The notes under the pieces are model-generated. The model did no database searches and was not told the DNA's origin. It saw nothing but the letters and a program-made list of their open reading frames with translations. The translations under genes and the position numbers were made by a program. DNA of 64,000 nucleotides, taken from Streptomyces albidoflavus (lineage in GTDB: Bacteria > Actinomycetota > Actinomycetes > Streptomycetales > Streptomycetaceae). The stretch is from the NCBI RefSeq assembly GCF_000719955.1, contig NZ_JOII01000004.1, positions 1 through 64,000 of the forward strand, in the 5' to 3' direction. This document shows positions 8,907 through 17,404 of this stretch, piece by piece. Positions within the stretch are counted from its first letter, which is position 1. Every line of letters begins with the position of its first letter.

Positions 8907-9648
8907 TCTGCGCGCGGGGAAGCGGCGGGCGTATCGGCGTTTGGTGATGTGCCTGCGTCGGGAGCGGCTCGCCGGGCACCCGCGGCTGCGTCTGCGAATC
9001 CGGTCGAGCGGAGACGTTCCGCCCGCCGCCTCTTCGGTTGCCCGTAGACCAGGTCAACAGGCCCTCATGCACGCACTTTGGCACCCCATCACCGCGTGCC
9101 CCTGACCATAGTGCCCGCGGGGCGGCGACACTGGGACGATCATGTGACCGCACCTGATCAGGAAGGCGACTGAGACGACGGGCCGCCTCGCGTGAATCGG
9201 CGCTGCCGGGGCAGGCGCTGGGGGCCGCCGTAGGCCGGCCGGCGGCTGGACCCAGAGGTGCGCCTGATCCCGCCGAGGGCGGACTGCAAGACCTGCCGGG
9301 GTCGGCGCCGCCGCCCCAACCTCGACAGCGCCCGGCAGGTTGGCCCGCGGTTCGCGAGCGCCTCCGCCCCGCCGCCCTGACGAACGCCCCGCCGGCGCTC
9401 CGGCGCCTCCACAACGCCGTCACCCGCAGCCGACGCGCGGCGGCCTCGATGGCCTTGTGGGTCTCGCTGTAGGCGCGCACCCAATCGGGACGAGGCGCTA
9501 CTGCGACCGCTTCCACTCGGCACACCGTCGGCCAATCGGGGCATTTCCGGCATGTCGTCGTGCCTGTATTCGGCTTTCGCGATCTTTCGTGCACTTCTTA
9601 GGCGAACAGGTGAGAAGTATGACAATCATCTCGGCTTAAGGAGCCTTC
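8907..9648. other. Gene-poor stretch, about 740 bases
   Basis: Long open frames cross this stretch on the minus strand, but they are Arg/Pro/Ala-rich read-through frames without a family signature. A segment near 9400-9560 (minus) could be decayed coding sequence. The last 50 bases hold the leader of the next gene, including AAGGAG seven bases before its ATG. Confidence 0.35.
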
Positions 9649-10260
9649 ATGCGTACCTCCAGCACCGTCCGTCTCCGCGCAGGGGCGAAGGTGGCCGTCG
9701 CAGCCGCCGCCGTCGGCGCCACCCTGGCCGCTGCGGCACCCACCGCCTACGCCGCCCCCGGCGACAGCGGCAACATCGACATCCGCTCGGTCAGCTGGCA
9801 TTCGAGCAGTGACCGCGAGGGGGTCGAGGTCTGCAAGTTCGTGCTGTCGGCGAGCAACTTCGAGTCGTTCCCCTCGGTCCCCTGGACGATCACGGAGCAG
9901 CCCCCGACCGTGCCGCCGGGCACCACCCTGATGGACAGGCTCCCACTCATCAACGGCAGTGCGCGCAGCGAGGCGTACCTGCTCCCGGAAGGCACGTACC
10001 AGCTCGTGTGGGTCGTCCCGGCAGGCCCGAAGCAGAAGAGCTTCAAGGTCGATTGCGACCGCGGCAGCAGCAAGCCGCAGCGGCCGATCGGCGCCGTACC
10101 CGCGGGAGGAGGCGGTGTCCCGGACATGCAGCCCGTCAGCTCCGGGGGCGACTCGCACGCCGGAACCGCTACCGCGGTGCTGGCCGCCGGGGCCGCAGGC
10201 GCAGCGGGCCTGATCATGATGCGCCGGTCCGCCCGTCGCCGTGCCCGTGGCGCGGCGTAA
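9649..10260 (+). CDS. Secreted surface protein with C-terminal membrane anchor, sortase-linked
   Basis: 203 residues. A Sec signal peptide (about 1-36, cut near AYAAPG) precedes an extracellular beta-rich region with two Cys. A Gly/Pro-rich stretch then leads to a hydrophobic helix (TATAVLAAGAAGAAGLIMM) and an Arg-rich tail (RRSARRRARG). That tail layout is that of a sortase substrate, but no LPxTG, LAxTG or NPxTG motif is seen before the helix. It overlaps the downstream class F sortase by 20 bases. The gene has a good AAGGAG site. Function unknown; either an anchored protein using a non-canonical signal or simply a membrane-tethered partner. Confidence 0.7.
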   Translation: MRTSSTVRLRAGAKVAVAAAAVGATLAAAAPTAYAAPGDSGNIDIRSVSWHSSSDREGVEVCKFVLSASNFESFPSVPWTITEQPPTVPPGTTLMDRLPLINGSARSEAYLLPEGTYQLVWVVPAGPKQKSFKVDCDRGSSKPQRPIGAVPAGGGGVPDMQPVSSGGDSHAGTATAVLAAGAAGAAGLIMMRRSARRRARGAA

Positions 10261-10960
10261 CTCGCGCTCCCGACGGCGACGCCGAGGGCCGACGCGCGCG
10301 TGCCGCCTCTCTATGACACTGTGCGTGACGTTCTCGCTGGTGGCCGGCATTGTCTGGGTGTCCTCGGACTCCTCCGAGGACACCTCGCCGGTCACCGCCG
10401 CCCACGGCCCTGACGCCGCGGGCGGCGGGCAGGAGCCGTTCCGGCGGGCACCGCACGAACCAGCTCAGCACGTGCCCGCCGCGCACGCGCCCCTCGTGCC
10501 GTCACGACCGCTGAAGGTCGCTATCCCGGCCATTTTCATCGAGGCACCCGTTACTGCACTCGGCCTGGATACAAAAGGGCGGCTCGAAGCCCCGCCGTTG
10601 AGCAAGCCCAAGCTGACGGGCTGGTACGAGAAGGGGCCCTCACCTGGCGAGGACGGAACAGCACTGCTCGTGGGTCACCGCGACACCAGGACGGGTCCCG
10701 CCATCTTCCTCAACCTCAACGCACTTCGCCGGGGAGACAAGGTCAACGTGGTGCGCGCAGACCGTAAGACCGCGGTGTTCACCGTGGACGCGGTGAAGAC
10801 GTATACCAAGGACAAGTTCCCCGACGACAAGGTGTACGGGGAGACCGGCCGGCCAGAACTCCGCCTGCTGACCTGCGGCGGACGCTTCGACGAGAGGGCA
10901 GGCTACTCGGCGAACGTGGTGGTCTTCGCCCACCTCACGTCATTGAAGAAGGCTGCCTGA
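10241..10960 (+). CDS. Class F sortase
   Basis: 239 residues. An Arg-rich cytoplasmic start and an N-terminal helix (about 25-42, LCVTFSLVAGIVWV) precede an extracellular sortase domain. The catalytic His is in LVGHRDTRTGPAIF, the nucleophilic Cys in LRLLTCGGRFD, and the Arg is expected in the following strand. Class F enzymes are typical of actinobacteria and often sit outside classical pilus loci. The GTG start lies within the 3' end of the preceding surface-protein gene, so the two are co-translated. The pairing suggests that protein is its substrate or partner. Confidence 0.85.
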   Translation: MPVARRNSRSRRRRRGPTRACRLSMTLCVTFSLVAGIVWVSSDSSEDTSPVTAAHGPDAAGGGQEPFRRAPHEPAQHVPAAHAPLVPSRPLKVAIPAIFIEAPVTALGLDTKGRLEAPPLSKPKLTGWYEKGPSPGEDGTALLVGHRDTRTGPAIFLNLNALRRGDKVNVVRADRKTAVFTVDAVKTYTKDKFPDDKVYGETGRPELRLLTCGGRFDERAGYSANVVVFAHLTSLKKAA

Positions 10961-11084
10961 ACGCCGTACTCGTGGCTGGCTGGTGCCTCTGGACAAGGTG
11001 CCGGCCAGCCTCACGACCGGCTGCCCCAGCCCGGGGCCCCCGAAGCTTCTTCATCTGCCGTGCCGCCCGATCACCCACGACCGC

Positions 11085-11147
11085 AACCGTTGTCCACGCA
11101 AGATCCACGGATACCTCACTCCGGCACAAGTCTACGCGGACCTCCTC
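11085..11147 (+). pseudogene. Possible IS30-type transposase C-terminal relic
   Basis: One frame reads NRCPRKIHGYLTPAQVYADL, which resembles the conserved RPRKxLGxxTPAEVF tail of IS30-type transposases. It has no start and no catalytic domain around it, and it runs into the hypothetical gene that follows. It is only a short match by eye. Confidence 0.25.
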
Positions 11148-11157
11148 AACTGCATTG

Positions 11158-11748
11158 ATGCCCGGACTGGAACTGTCCCCTGCGCACCATCCGGCACTAC
11201 GAGGACTGGTCGAGCACCGACACGAGCTCCAGCAGCGCTACCCGCCACCCGACCGAACAGCCGAGCAGCAGCAAGTAATCGATGAAGTTGCGCACCAGAT
11301 CAACCGGCTATCCATGGCGGAACCTGCCCGGCCGACGTGGATAGGTGATCGCATCGCTGCCGTCGAGCAGATCAGCGTCGACCGCTACGGGCTCGGCCTC
11401 CGCTTCGACTGGCCACGCCTCTGGCTGGTGCTTCCCGAACACGTCCAGGCCGAACACGCCCAAGCCAGCAGCCAGTTCGCGCCAGCCGTCGTCACCGGCG
11501 CTTGGACCCTGCCGTATCTCGTGCTCGGCGCATTGTGGTGGCCAGCTCTGTTGATCGCATCGGTCACATGCCTCAGCGCATGGGCCCGGGCCCGGACCGC
11601 GATTGCCGAACTCACCAACCTGAGCGAGTCCACGACCGTATCCTCGCCGTCACGTTCGGCACCGCACCTACCGACGGTACCGGCCCCCTTACCTCAGCTG
11701 AAGGCGAAGAAATCACCCGGCAGGTACGCGAAGGCAGGTGACGGATAG
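11158..11748 (+). CDS. Hypothetical membrane protein
   Basis: About 196 residues from the ATG at 11158. A soluble part with a charged helix (HRHELQQRYPP, TAEQQQVIDEVAHQINRL) precedes two hydrophobic segments (PAVVTGAWTLPYLVLGALWW and ALLIASVTCLSAWARA), then a Ser/Pro-rich tail. No family is recognised. The frame stays open upstream to 10972, but that extension is Arg/Pro-rich and overlaps an apparent transposase relic, so I excluded it. No strong ribosome binding site precedes the chosen start. Confidence 0.4.
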   Translation: MPGLELSPAHHPALRGLVEHRHELQQRYPPPDRTAEQQQVIDEVAHQINRLSMAEPARPTWIGDRIAAVEQISVDRYGLGLRFDWPRLWLVLPEHVQAEHAQASSQFAPAVVTGAWTLPYLVLGALWWPALLIASVTCLSAWARARTAIAELTNLSESTTVSSPSRSAPHLPTVPAPLPQLKAKKSPGRYAKAGDG

Positions 11749-11800
11749 ATGCCACCTCAGCGAAAGGTTCAGTTCCGTCGAGAGGACGGGATCCGCGGCA

Positions 11801-11843
11801 CCGGGCCGCAGGATTCCGGCCGCCCCACGAATCCGCGGCCCGG
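11801..11843 (-). terminator. Hairpin terminator closing the galactonate operon
   Basis: Arms CCGGGCCGCAGGATT (11801-11815) and AATCCGCGGCCCGG (11830-11843) pair throughout except for one bulged A, with a 14-base loop. It lies 18 bases beyond the SDR stop at 11861 and could also stop the convergent gene ending at 11748. No U-tract, as is usual in Streptomyces. Confidence 0.7.
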
Positions 11844-11860
11844 CCTCGCGACCTCGCGGG

Positions 11861-12640
11861 TCAGCCCGCGAAGCGGGCGCCGAGGCCTCCGTCGACGGGG
11901 AGCTCGGCGCCGGTGATGCCACGGGCGCCCGGTCCCAGCAGGAAGGCGACGGCCTCGGCCACGTCCCGGGGTTCGCACATCCGCCGCATCGGGTGCACGT
12001 TCACCACCTCGGCCTGGGCTGCTTCGGGGTCGGGCTGGGCGGCGAAGTAGTCCCGGACCAGGGCCGTCCGGGTCCAGCCCGGACTGACCGCGTTGACCCG
12101 CACTCCGTGCGGCGCGAGTTCGAGGGCCAGACTGCGGGTCAGCCCCAGCAGACCGGACTTGGCCGCCGCGTAGGGGAAGTACCCGGCGGAGGTGAGGCGG
12201 GCGTGCAGGGACGCGACGTTGACGATCGAGCCTGTCTCGCGCTCGCGCATGCCGGGGATCAGCTGCTTGGCGACGAGCCAGGCGCCTTTGAGATCGACCG
12301 CGAAGACGCGGTCCCATTCGTCGGAGGTCATCGCGGCGGGGTCGAAGTAGGCGTTGATCCCGGCATTGTTGACCAGCAGCGTCGCCGGGCCGAACCGTTC
12401 GGCGACGGACCCGGTGGCCGCGGCGACCCCTGCCTCGTCGGTGATGTCGACGGCCAGCGGCAGCATCCGGTCCGCGTGGGCGGCGTGGCGGTCGGCGGCG
12501 CGTTCGAGTGCGGCCTCGTCGCGGTCCAGCACCGCGACGGCGGCGCCCCTTGCCAGCAGGGCGTCGACGACAGCCTCGCCGATGCCCTGGGCACCGCCGG
12601 TGACGATGGCGGTGCGGTCCTGGAACGGGTACGGGCTCAC
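11861..12640 (-). CDS. SDR-family dehydrogenase, candidate galactose (aldose) 1-dehydrogenase
   Basis: 259 residues, classical SDR. Cofactor loop TGGAQGIGEA (about 15-24), NNAG motif (LVNNAGINAY), catalytic Ser in VNVASLHA and YAAAK for the Tyr-x3-Lys pair, then the PGWTRT motif. An acidic residue after strand 2 (VLDRDE) favours NAD+. It is the last gene of the operon; its GTG overlaps the SMP-30 lactonase stop as GTGA. A sugar dehydrogenase making the lactone for that lactonase would complete the oxidative route, but SDR sequence alone does not fix the substrate; the Zn dehydrogenase at 18661 is the rival candidate. Confidence 0.88.
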   Translation of the reverse strand: MSPYPFQDRTAIVTGGAQGIGEAVVDALLARGAAVAVLDRDEAALERAADRHAAHADRMLPLAVDITDEAGVAAATGSVAERFGPATLLVNNAGINAYFDPAAMTSDEWDRVFAVDLKGAWLVAKQLIPGMRERETGSIVNVASLHARLTSAGYFPYAAAKSGLLGLTRSLALELAPHGVRVNAVSPGWTRTALVRDYFAAQPDPEAAQAEVVNVHPMRRMCEPRDVAEAVAFLLGPGARGITGAELPVDGGLGARFAG

Positions 12641-13641
12641 AGTGCCTCCCTGCGGGTGGCGCCGCCGGAAGGACGGGCGGCGATGGTCGTGGACGGGACC
12701 CCGGGGGCCCCGGGGTGGAGGATGGCCGGGCGGGCGGGCGGTGCCGATGCGCCGACCTCAGCGGCCAGCACCCGGCCGTCGTGCCGGGGGGCGCCGCCGG
12801 GCCGGGTCTCGTCGGGGCGGTCGTCGGGCTGCGGAGTGAGACCGATGGCTGCGGTAGCCACGAACAGGGTGCCGTTGACGAGTGCAGGGCTGGTGGGCTG
12901 GACGGCGGGGAGCGGCAGAACGGCGGTGAGGGTGCCGTCCGGTGCGTAGCGGTGGACCGCTCCGGCACCCCAGACCGCTACCCAGAGCTGGCCGTCGTCG
13001 TCCACCGTCATGCCGTCCGGGCTGCCGGCGCCCGGCGCGAACGCGGCGAACGCGGTCCGGTCGAGCAGTCGCCCGTCCTCGGGATCTACCCGGAAGCGGT
13101 CGATGCGGCCCTCGGCGCTGTCGGCCAGGTACATCAGCGTCCCGTCGGCCGTGAAAGCCGGACCGTTGGGGATGGTCAGCCCGTCCAGCACGGTGGTGAC
13201 GGACCCGTCGTGACCGACCCGGTGGAGCCGTCCGGCGCCGCGCTCCGGCCCGTAGGGCATGGTGCCGAACCAGAAGCGTCCGGATGGGTCGCAGCATCCG
13301 TCGTTGACGCGGCTGCGCACGGGATCAGCGGCGCCGGGGTGGTCCAGCCAGGCCAGGCTGCCGTCGGGGGCGATGACGGCGGCGCCGGTCCCAGCCGCCG
13401 CCAGCCAGTGTCCGGGCAGCCCGGCCAGGGGTGCGACAGCGCCCAGCGGGACGTCCAGGCGCAGCAGGACGGCCCCGTCGCCGGGGGTGGCGGGGTCGAG
13501 GGCGGTGAGGGTGCCGTCAAGGATGTCGACGGTTACCAGGTGGTTTCCGGTGTGGCGAAGGCCCTCGCCCAGTTCGCGCCGGTGGGTACTCCAGGGGCGG
13601 AACGCTGGTGGGCCGGCCGCTCCGGTCGGGTGGCGGGTCAG
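12637..13641 (-). CDS. SMP-30/gluconolactonase-family lactonase, apparent CTG start
   Basis: About 334 residues forming the SMP-30/regucalcin propeller: LGEG early on (metal-binding Glu), SRVNDGCCDPSGRFWFGTM, GLTIPNGPAFTADG and the SPDGM loop with the metal-binding Asp. These enzymes hydrolyse sugar lactones such as galactono- or gluconolactone, fitting the step before galactonate dehydratase. Conceptual translation upstream of the GTG at 13320 continues the fold for about 107 codons without any ATG, GTG or TTG; the only codon well placed behind a Shine-Dalgarno (GGAAGGAGAG) is CTG at 13639-13641. Starting at 13320 would remove the first blade and the Glu ligand. Confidence 0.82.
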   Translation of the reverse strand: MTRHPTGAAGPPAFRPWSTHRRELGEGLRHTGNHLVTVDILDGTLTALDPATPGDGAVLLRLDVPLGAVAPLAGLPGHWLAAAGTGAAVIAPDGSLAWLDHPGAADPVRSRVNDGCCDPSGRFWFGTMPYGPERGAGRLHRVGHDGSVTTVLDGLTIPNGPAFTADGTLMYLADSAEGRIDRFRVDPEDGRLLDRTAFAAFAPGAGSPDGMTVDDDGQLWVAVWGAGAVHRYAPDGTLTAVLPLPAVQPTSPALVNGTLFVATAAIGLTPQPDDRPDETRPGGAPRHDGRVLAAEVGASAPPARPAILHPGAPGVPSTTIAARPSGGATRREAL

Positions 13642-13746
13642 GGCTCTCTCCTTCCGGTTAGCCGCACCCTCCGCGGGTCGGGGACGGGTGCGGGGCTGCG
13701 AGCGCGTCAGCGGGGGCTCGCCCCGGGCGGGGGCGCGGCGGGGTGG

Positions 13747-14712
13747 TCAGCGGAGCGTGGCGCCGTCCTCCCTGTCCAGCAGGGTGAGTTCGTGGCGTTC
13801 GGGCAGCCCCTGCCAGTCCCCCACCGAGCCGACGGCGAAGGCGCCCAGGGTGTTGGCGCGTTCCAGGCGGTCATGTGGACCGAGGCCGTCGAGCAGCCCC
13901 GACAGCAGGCCTGCGGTGAAGGCGTCGCCGGCGCCCACGGAGTCGCGGACCGTGACGCGGCGCGCGGGGGTGCGTTCCCGGCCCTGCAGGGTATGCAGTT
14001 CGGCGCCGTCGCCGCCGAGTTTGACGGCCACCTCCCGGGTGTGGCCGCTGGACAGCAGGGACTGGACGCGGTCGGTGGTGGTGCGGGCCGAGGGGTCGGC
14101 GACCAGGGCGAGTTCGTCGTCGGAGGCGATGACGAGGTCGGCGTCCCGGGCCAGCGGGCGCAGGACCTCGGCGGCTTCGGACGCGCTCCAGAGCCGGGGG
14201 CGGTGGTTCACGTCGAGGCTGACCAGGATGCCCGCGGCCCGGGCGGTGTGGACGGCCGCACGCACCGCGTCCAGCGGCTGTGGCCCCAGGGCGCAGGTGA
14301 TGCCTGTGACGTGCAGGACTCGGGCGTCGCTGAGCATGGAGGCTGGCACGTCGTGGGGGCACAGTCGGGAGCCCGCCGAGCCCGCCCGGTAGTACTGGAT
14401 GCGTGTGAGGTCGGCGATCCGCGGTTCGGAGAGCAGCAGCCCGGTCGGTCCGTCGTGGTCGGTACGGGCCCCGGTGACGTCCACGGACTCGGCACGCAGG
14501 GTACGCAGGACCAGGGTGCCCAGTTCGTCGGCACCGACCCGGCCGATCCAGCGGACGCGGTGTCCGAGCCGGGTCAGCCCGATGGCCACGTTGGACTCCG
14601 CTCCGGCCACCGAGAGCTGCAGGTCGGTCCCCATCCGAAGTGGGCCGGAGGCTCGGAGGACGGCCATCGTCTCTCCGAGGGTTACCACCTGGGGGGCCGT
14701 CTCGGGGCTCAT
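13747..14712 (-). CDS. kdgK: PfkB-family 2-keto-3-deoxy-gluconate/galactonate kinase
   Basis: 321 residues of the ribokinase fold: N-terminal GETMAVLRASGPL, the AGAESNVAIGLTRLG motif of the first PfkB signature, and near the C-terminus DSVGAGDAFTAGLLSGLL with the catalytic Asp. The motif set matches KDG kinases, which phosphorylate 2-keto-3-deoxy-sugar acids at the 6-position. In this operon the substrate is predicted to be 2-keto-3-deoxygalactonate from DgoD, with the product going to the aldolase. The start at 14712 overlaps the aldolase stop as ATGA. E. coli uses an unrelated kinase (DgoK) for this step. Confidence 0.88.
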   Translation of the reverse strand: MSPETAPQVVTLGETMAVLRASGPLRMGTDLQLSVAGAESNVAIGLTRLGHRVRWIGRVGADELGTLVLRTLRAESVDVTGARTDHDGPTGLLLSEPRIADLTRIQYYRAGSAGSRLCPHDVPASMLSDARVLHVTGITCALGPQPLDAVRAAVHTARAAGILVSLDVNHRPRLWSASEAAEVLRPLARDADLVIASDDELALVADPSARTTTDRVQSLLSSGHTREVAVKLGGDGAELHTLQGRERTPARRVTVRDSVGAGDAFTAGLLSGLLDGLGPHDRLERANTLGAFAVGSVGDWQGLPERHELTLLDREDGATLR

Positions 14713-15341
14713 TCCCCCTCCCGGTGGCGGGTGAGGGCGGTGAGGAAGGCGCGGCACCGCTCCCGCAGTGCGTCCGGGTCGCCGCCGTGCGGGGCGTCCC
14801 CCATGATGGGCGCCCCGACGCCGACGGCGAGGGCCCCGGCTTCGAGGTAGGCGTGGGCGGCGTCGGCGTCCACGCCCCCGGTCGGTACGAACGGGACCCC
14901 GGGCAGCGGTTCGCGCAGGGAACGCAGATAGGCCGGGCCGCCCACGGAGGCGGGGAAGAGCTTGACGGCGGAGGCGCCCTCGCTGACCGCCCGGACGATC
15001 TCGGTGGGGGTCAGCGCCCCGGCGACGACGGGCAGTCCGAGCGCGTGCGCGGTGAGGCTCCCCTCGGCGAGCGCGGGCGTGACGACGAAGGCGGCGCCGG
15101 CCTGCTGGACGGCACGGGCGTCGTCGCCCGTGAGTACCGTGCCGGCGCCGATGAGGGTGTCACCGGCCTCCCGGGAGCTGCGCGCGATGATCCCGGCCGC
15201 GTCCGGGGTCGTCAGGGACACCTCGATGAGGGTGATGCCCTCCTCGCGGAGGATGTGCACGGTCCGCTCGGCGGCCTTCGTGTCCGTGCCTCGGATGATG
15301 GCGATCACGCGTTCACGGCGGAGTCGGTCGGTGAGGCTCAT
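14709..15341 (-). CDS. dgoA: 2-keto-3-deoxy-6-phosphogalactonate/gluconate aldolase
   Basis: 210 residues, the normal length for class I KDPG/KDPGal aldolases. E40 (TLIEVSLTTPDA) is the proton-transfer Glu and K127 (SAVKLFPAS) forms the Schiff base; GAGTVL and PTGGVD are the other conserved loops. It splits the phosphorylated keto-deoxy acid into pyruvate and glyceraldehyde 3-phosphate, ending the pathway. I chose the ATG at 15341 since the upstream extension is Pro/Arg-rich. The kinase start overlaps its stop by four bases. Galactonate rather than gluconate use is inferred from DgoD upstream; eda-type activity cannot be excluded. Confidence 0.9.
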   Translation of the reverse strand: MSLTDRLRRERVIAIIRGTDTKAAERTVHILREEGITLIEVSLTTPDAAGIIARSSREAGDTLIGAGTVLTGDDARAVQQAGAAFVVTPALAEGSLTAHALGLPVVAGALTPTEIVRAVSEGASAVKLFPASVGGPAYLRSLREPLPGVPFVPTGGVDADAAHAYLEAGALAVGVGAPIMGDAPHGGDPDALRERCRAFLTALTRHREGE

Positions 15342-15402
15342 ACGGGTCTCTCCTCGGGGCTGCGGTGGGGGTGCGGGGCCGGGCGATCCGGCGGGGGCCG
15401 TG

Positions 15403-16551
15403 TCACCACTCGGCGAACGATCCGTCCGGGTGGCGCCAGAGCGGGCTGCGCCAGGGGGCGCCCGCTGCGGCATCGGCCCGGCGGACCGCGTTCTCGTCGA
15501 TGGTGATGCCGAGCCCCGGCCCCGTGGGGCGGGCGACGTGTCCGTCGGTGAAGCGGAAGACTTCCGGGTCGACGACGTAGTCGAGGAGTTCGGCGCCGTC
15601 GTTGTAGTGGATGCCGATGCTCTGTTCCTGGATCAGGAAGTTGGGTGTGGCGAAGGCGACCTGGAGCGAGGCGGCGAGCGCGATCGGTCCGAGGGGGCAG
15701 TGCGGTGCCAGCTGGACGTCGAAGGTTTCGGCGAGGGCGGCGATCCGGCGCAGTTCGGAGATGCCTCCGGCGTGCGAGGGGTCGGGCTGGGCGACGGCGA
15801 TCCCGGCGGTCAGCGCGGGGAGGAAGTCCCAGCGTGAATACAGGCGTTCGCCGGTGGCGATCGGCACGGTGGTGGAGCGGACGAGCGGCTCCAGCAGCCG
15901 GGTGTGCTCGGGGGTGACAGGCTCCTCGGCGAACAGGGGGTGCAGTTCCTCCAGCGCGGCGAGCAGGCGTCGCGCCCCGGCGGGACCCAGACGGCCGTGC
16001 AGGTCCACGGCGACGTCCCGGCCGGGACCCAGCACCTCGCGTGCGGTGGCCACGCGGGCGTGCGCGGCGGCGATGTCGGCGGCGCCGCCCAGGCGTCCGG
16101 TAAGGCCGGTGGCGTTCATCTTGACGGCGGTGAACCCGGCCTCGACCTGAGCGTTGACCGCGTCGGCGATCTCGGCCGGTTCGTCGCCGCCGACCCAGCA
16201 GTAGACCCGGGCCCGGTCGCGGACGGCGCCGCCGATCAAGTCGTACACGGGGATGCCGAGCGCCTGGCCCCGGATGTCCCACAGAGCCTGGTCGATGCCG
16301 GCGACGGCGCTGGAGAGCACCGGTCCGCCGCGGTAGAAGGTGCCGCGGGTCATCACCTGCCAGTGGTCCTCGATGTGCCGGGGGTCCAGCCCGACGAGGT
16401 ACTCGGCCAGTTCAGCCACGGCCGTACGGACGGTGTCGGCGCGGCCCTCGACCACCGGCTCCCCCCAGCCGACGATGCCCTCGTCTGTCTCGACACGGCA
16501 GAAGAGCCAGCGGGGCGGTACCCGGAAGGTCTCGATGCGGGTGATCTTCAT
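15403..16551 (-). CDS. dgoD: D-galactonate dehydratase
   Basis: 382 residues, the same length as E. coli DgoD. This enolase-superfamily enzyme carries D183 and H185 (VDLHGR), metal ligands E209 (FAEEPV) and E235 (TGERL), the catalytic His of LAPHCPLGPIALAA, and the family-specific LIQEQSIGIHYNDGAELL and C-terminal SPLWRHPDGSFAEW blocks. These correspond closely to the galactonate dehydratase subgroup rather than mandelate racemase or gluconate dehydratase. It removes water from D-galactonate to give 2-keto-3-deoxygalactonate. Its ATG overlaps the GntR stop as ATGA, coupling enzyme and regulator. Confidence 0.95.
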   Translation of the reverse strand: MKITRIETFRVPPRWLFCRVETDEGIVGWGEPVVEGRADTVRTAVAELAEYLVGLDPRHIEDHWQVMTRGTFYRGGPVLSSAVAGIDQALWDIRGQALGIPVYDLIGGAVRDRARVYCWVGGDEPAEIADAVNAQVEAGFTAVKMNATGLTGRLGGAADIAAAHARVATAREVLGPGRDVAVDLHGRLGPAGARRLLAALEELHPLFAEEPVTPEHTRLLEPLVRSTTVPIATGERLYSRWDFLPALTAGIAVAQPDPSHAGGISELRRIAALAETFDVQLAPHCPLGPIALAASLQVAFATPNFLIQEQSIGIHYNDGAELLDYVVDPEVFRFTDGHVARPTGPGLGITIDENAVRRADAAAGAPWRSPLWRHPDGSFAEW

Positions 16552-17333
16552 GGTGCTTCGCGGTCCTCCGGTTCGGTGCCGTGCCCGCTGTCCCGGCCGG
16601 TGCGGTCCTCGTCCGCCTCGGCCCCTGTGCGGGTACGGGAGGGGTCTGCCGTGCGGGCGAGGTCGGCGTCGGCGCGGGCGAGCAGCGCCCGCATGGCCTC
16701 CTCGGCGGCGGACGGGTCCGCGTCGCGCACGGCGCGCAGGACGGGTTCGTGCGCCGGGACCGGGTCCTCGGCCTCGGCGGAGTGGACGAGCCGGTCTCGT
16801 TCGGCCAGAGCCGGTCCGATGAAGACGTCCATGCGCTGGAGCAGTTCGTTGTGGGTGGCCCGGAGCAGGGCTCGGTGCCAGGCGAGGTCGGCCTCGGCGG
16901 CCTCGGCCGGGTCGCCGGAGGTCTCCCCCATGCGGGCGAGGGCCGTCTCCAGAGCGGTGAGGTCTTCCTCAGTGCGCCGTTCGGCGGCCAGTCGGGCGGC
17001 GGCGGGTTCGACGATGAGGCGGAGCTCGGCGAGGTCCCGCAGGACCAGCTCCGGGGTGTCCGCGTCGAACTGCCAGCGGATGACGTCGGCGTCGAGCAGG
17101 TTCCAGTCCTCCCGGGGGCGGACGAACGTGCCGCGTTTCTGCCGCGCGTCGACCAGGCCCTTGGCGGTGAGCACCTTGACGGCTTCGCGCAGCACCGTCT
17201 GGCTTATGCCGAGTTCGTTGATGAGGGAGGTCATGTCGAGGGTCTCCCCCACCCGCAGGCGTCCCTGCACGATGCGGGTGCCGACCTTCTCCACGATCTG
17301 TCCGTGCAGGCCCCTGCCTACATACTCGGCCAT
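16548..17333 (-). CDS. GntR-family (FadR/FCD) regulator, DgoR-like
   Basis: 261 residues. A winged helix (about 1-75) contains LGISQTVLREAVKVLTAKGLV, followed by an all-helical FCD ligand domain (about 90-225: LRLIVEPAAARLAAE, AWHRALLRATHNELL, H-rich positions for a metal). The C-terminal 35 residues are charged and disordered-looking. The ATG at 17333 has AAGGGA behind it. FCD regulators of sugar-acid operons (E. coli DgoR, UxuR) repress until the sugar acid binds; here galactonate or a keto-deoxy intermediate is the likely inducer. An AT-rich palindrome lies 55 bases upstream of the gene and a similar one upstream of the operon head. Confidence 0.9.
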   Translation of the reverse strand: MAEYVGRGLHGQIVEKVGTRIVQGRLRVGETLDMTSLINELGISQTVLREAVKVLTAKGLVDARQKRGTFVRPREDWNLLDADVIRWQFDADTPELVLRDLAELRLIVEPAAARLAAERRTEEDLTALETALARMGETSGDPAEAAEADLAWHRALLRATHNELLQRMDVFIGPALAERDRLVHSAEAEDPVPAHEPVLRAVRDADPSAAEEAMRALLARADADLARTADPSRTRTGAEADEDRTGRDSGHGTEPEDREAP

Positions 17334-17387
17334 GTTCCGTCCCTTCTCGCACCGCACGCCCCGCGCGGTGCGTACACCCCACTCTAT

Positions 17388-17404
17388 ATAATTTATGAAT
17401 TAAA
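17388..17404. promoter_or_regulatory. Candidate operator upstream of the GntR gene
   Basis: ATAATTTATGAATTAAA is a 17-base AT-rich imperfect inverted repeat in otherwise GC-rich DNA, spanning the stop of the DUF4380 gene and the GntR leader. It shares arms and spacing with the perfect palindrome at 23547. It may be an operator or an internal promoter element for the regulator and catabolic genes. Confidence 0.5.

Noticed and set aside
7870..9594. 574-residue minus-strand open frame
   Set aside because: Chimera of unrelated low-complexity frames crossing the Mrr-like gene in a different frame.
13176..13320. GTG 13320 as the lactonase start
   Set aside because: It would remove the first propeller blade and the metal-binding Glu; the coding frame clearly extends upstream to the CTG.
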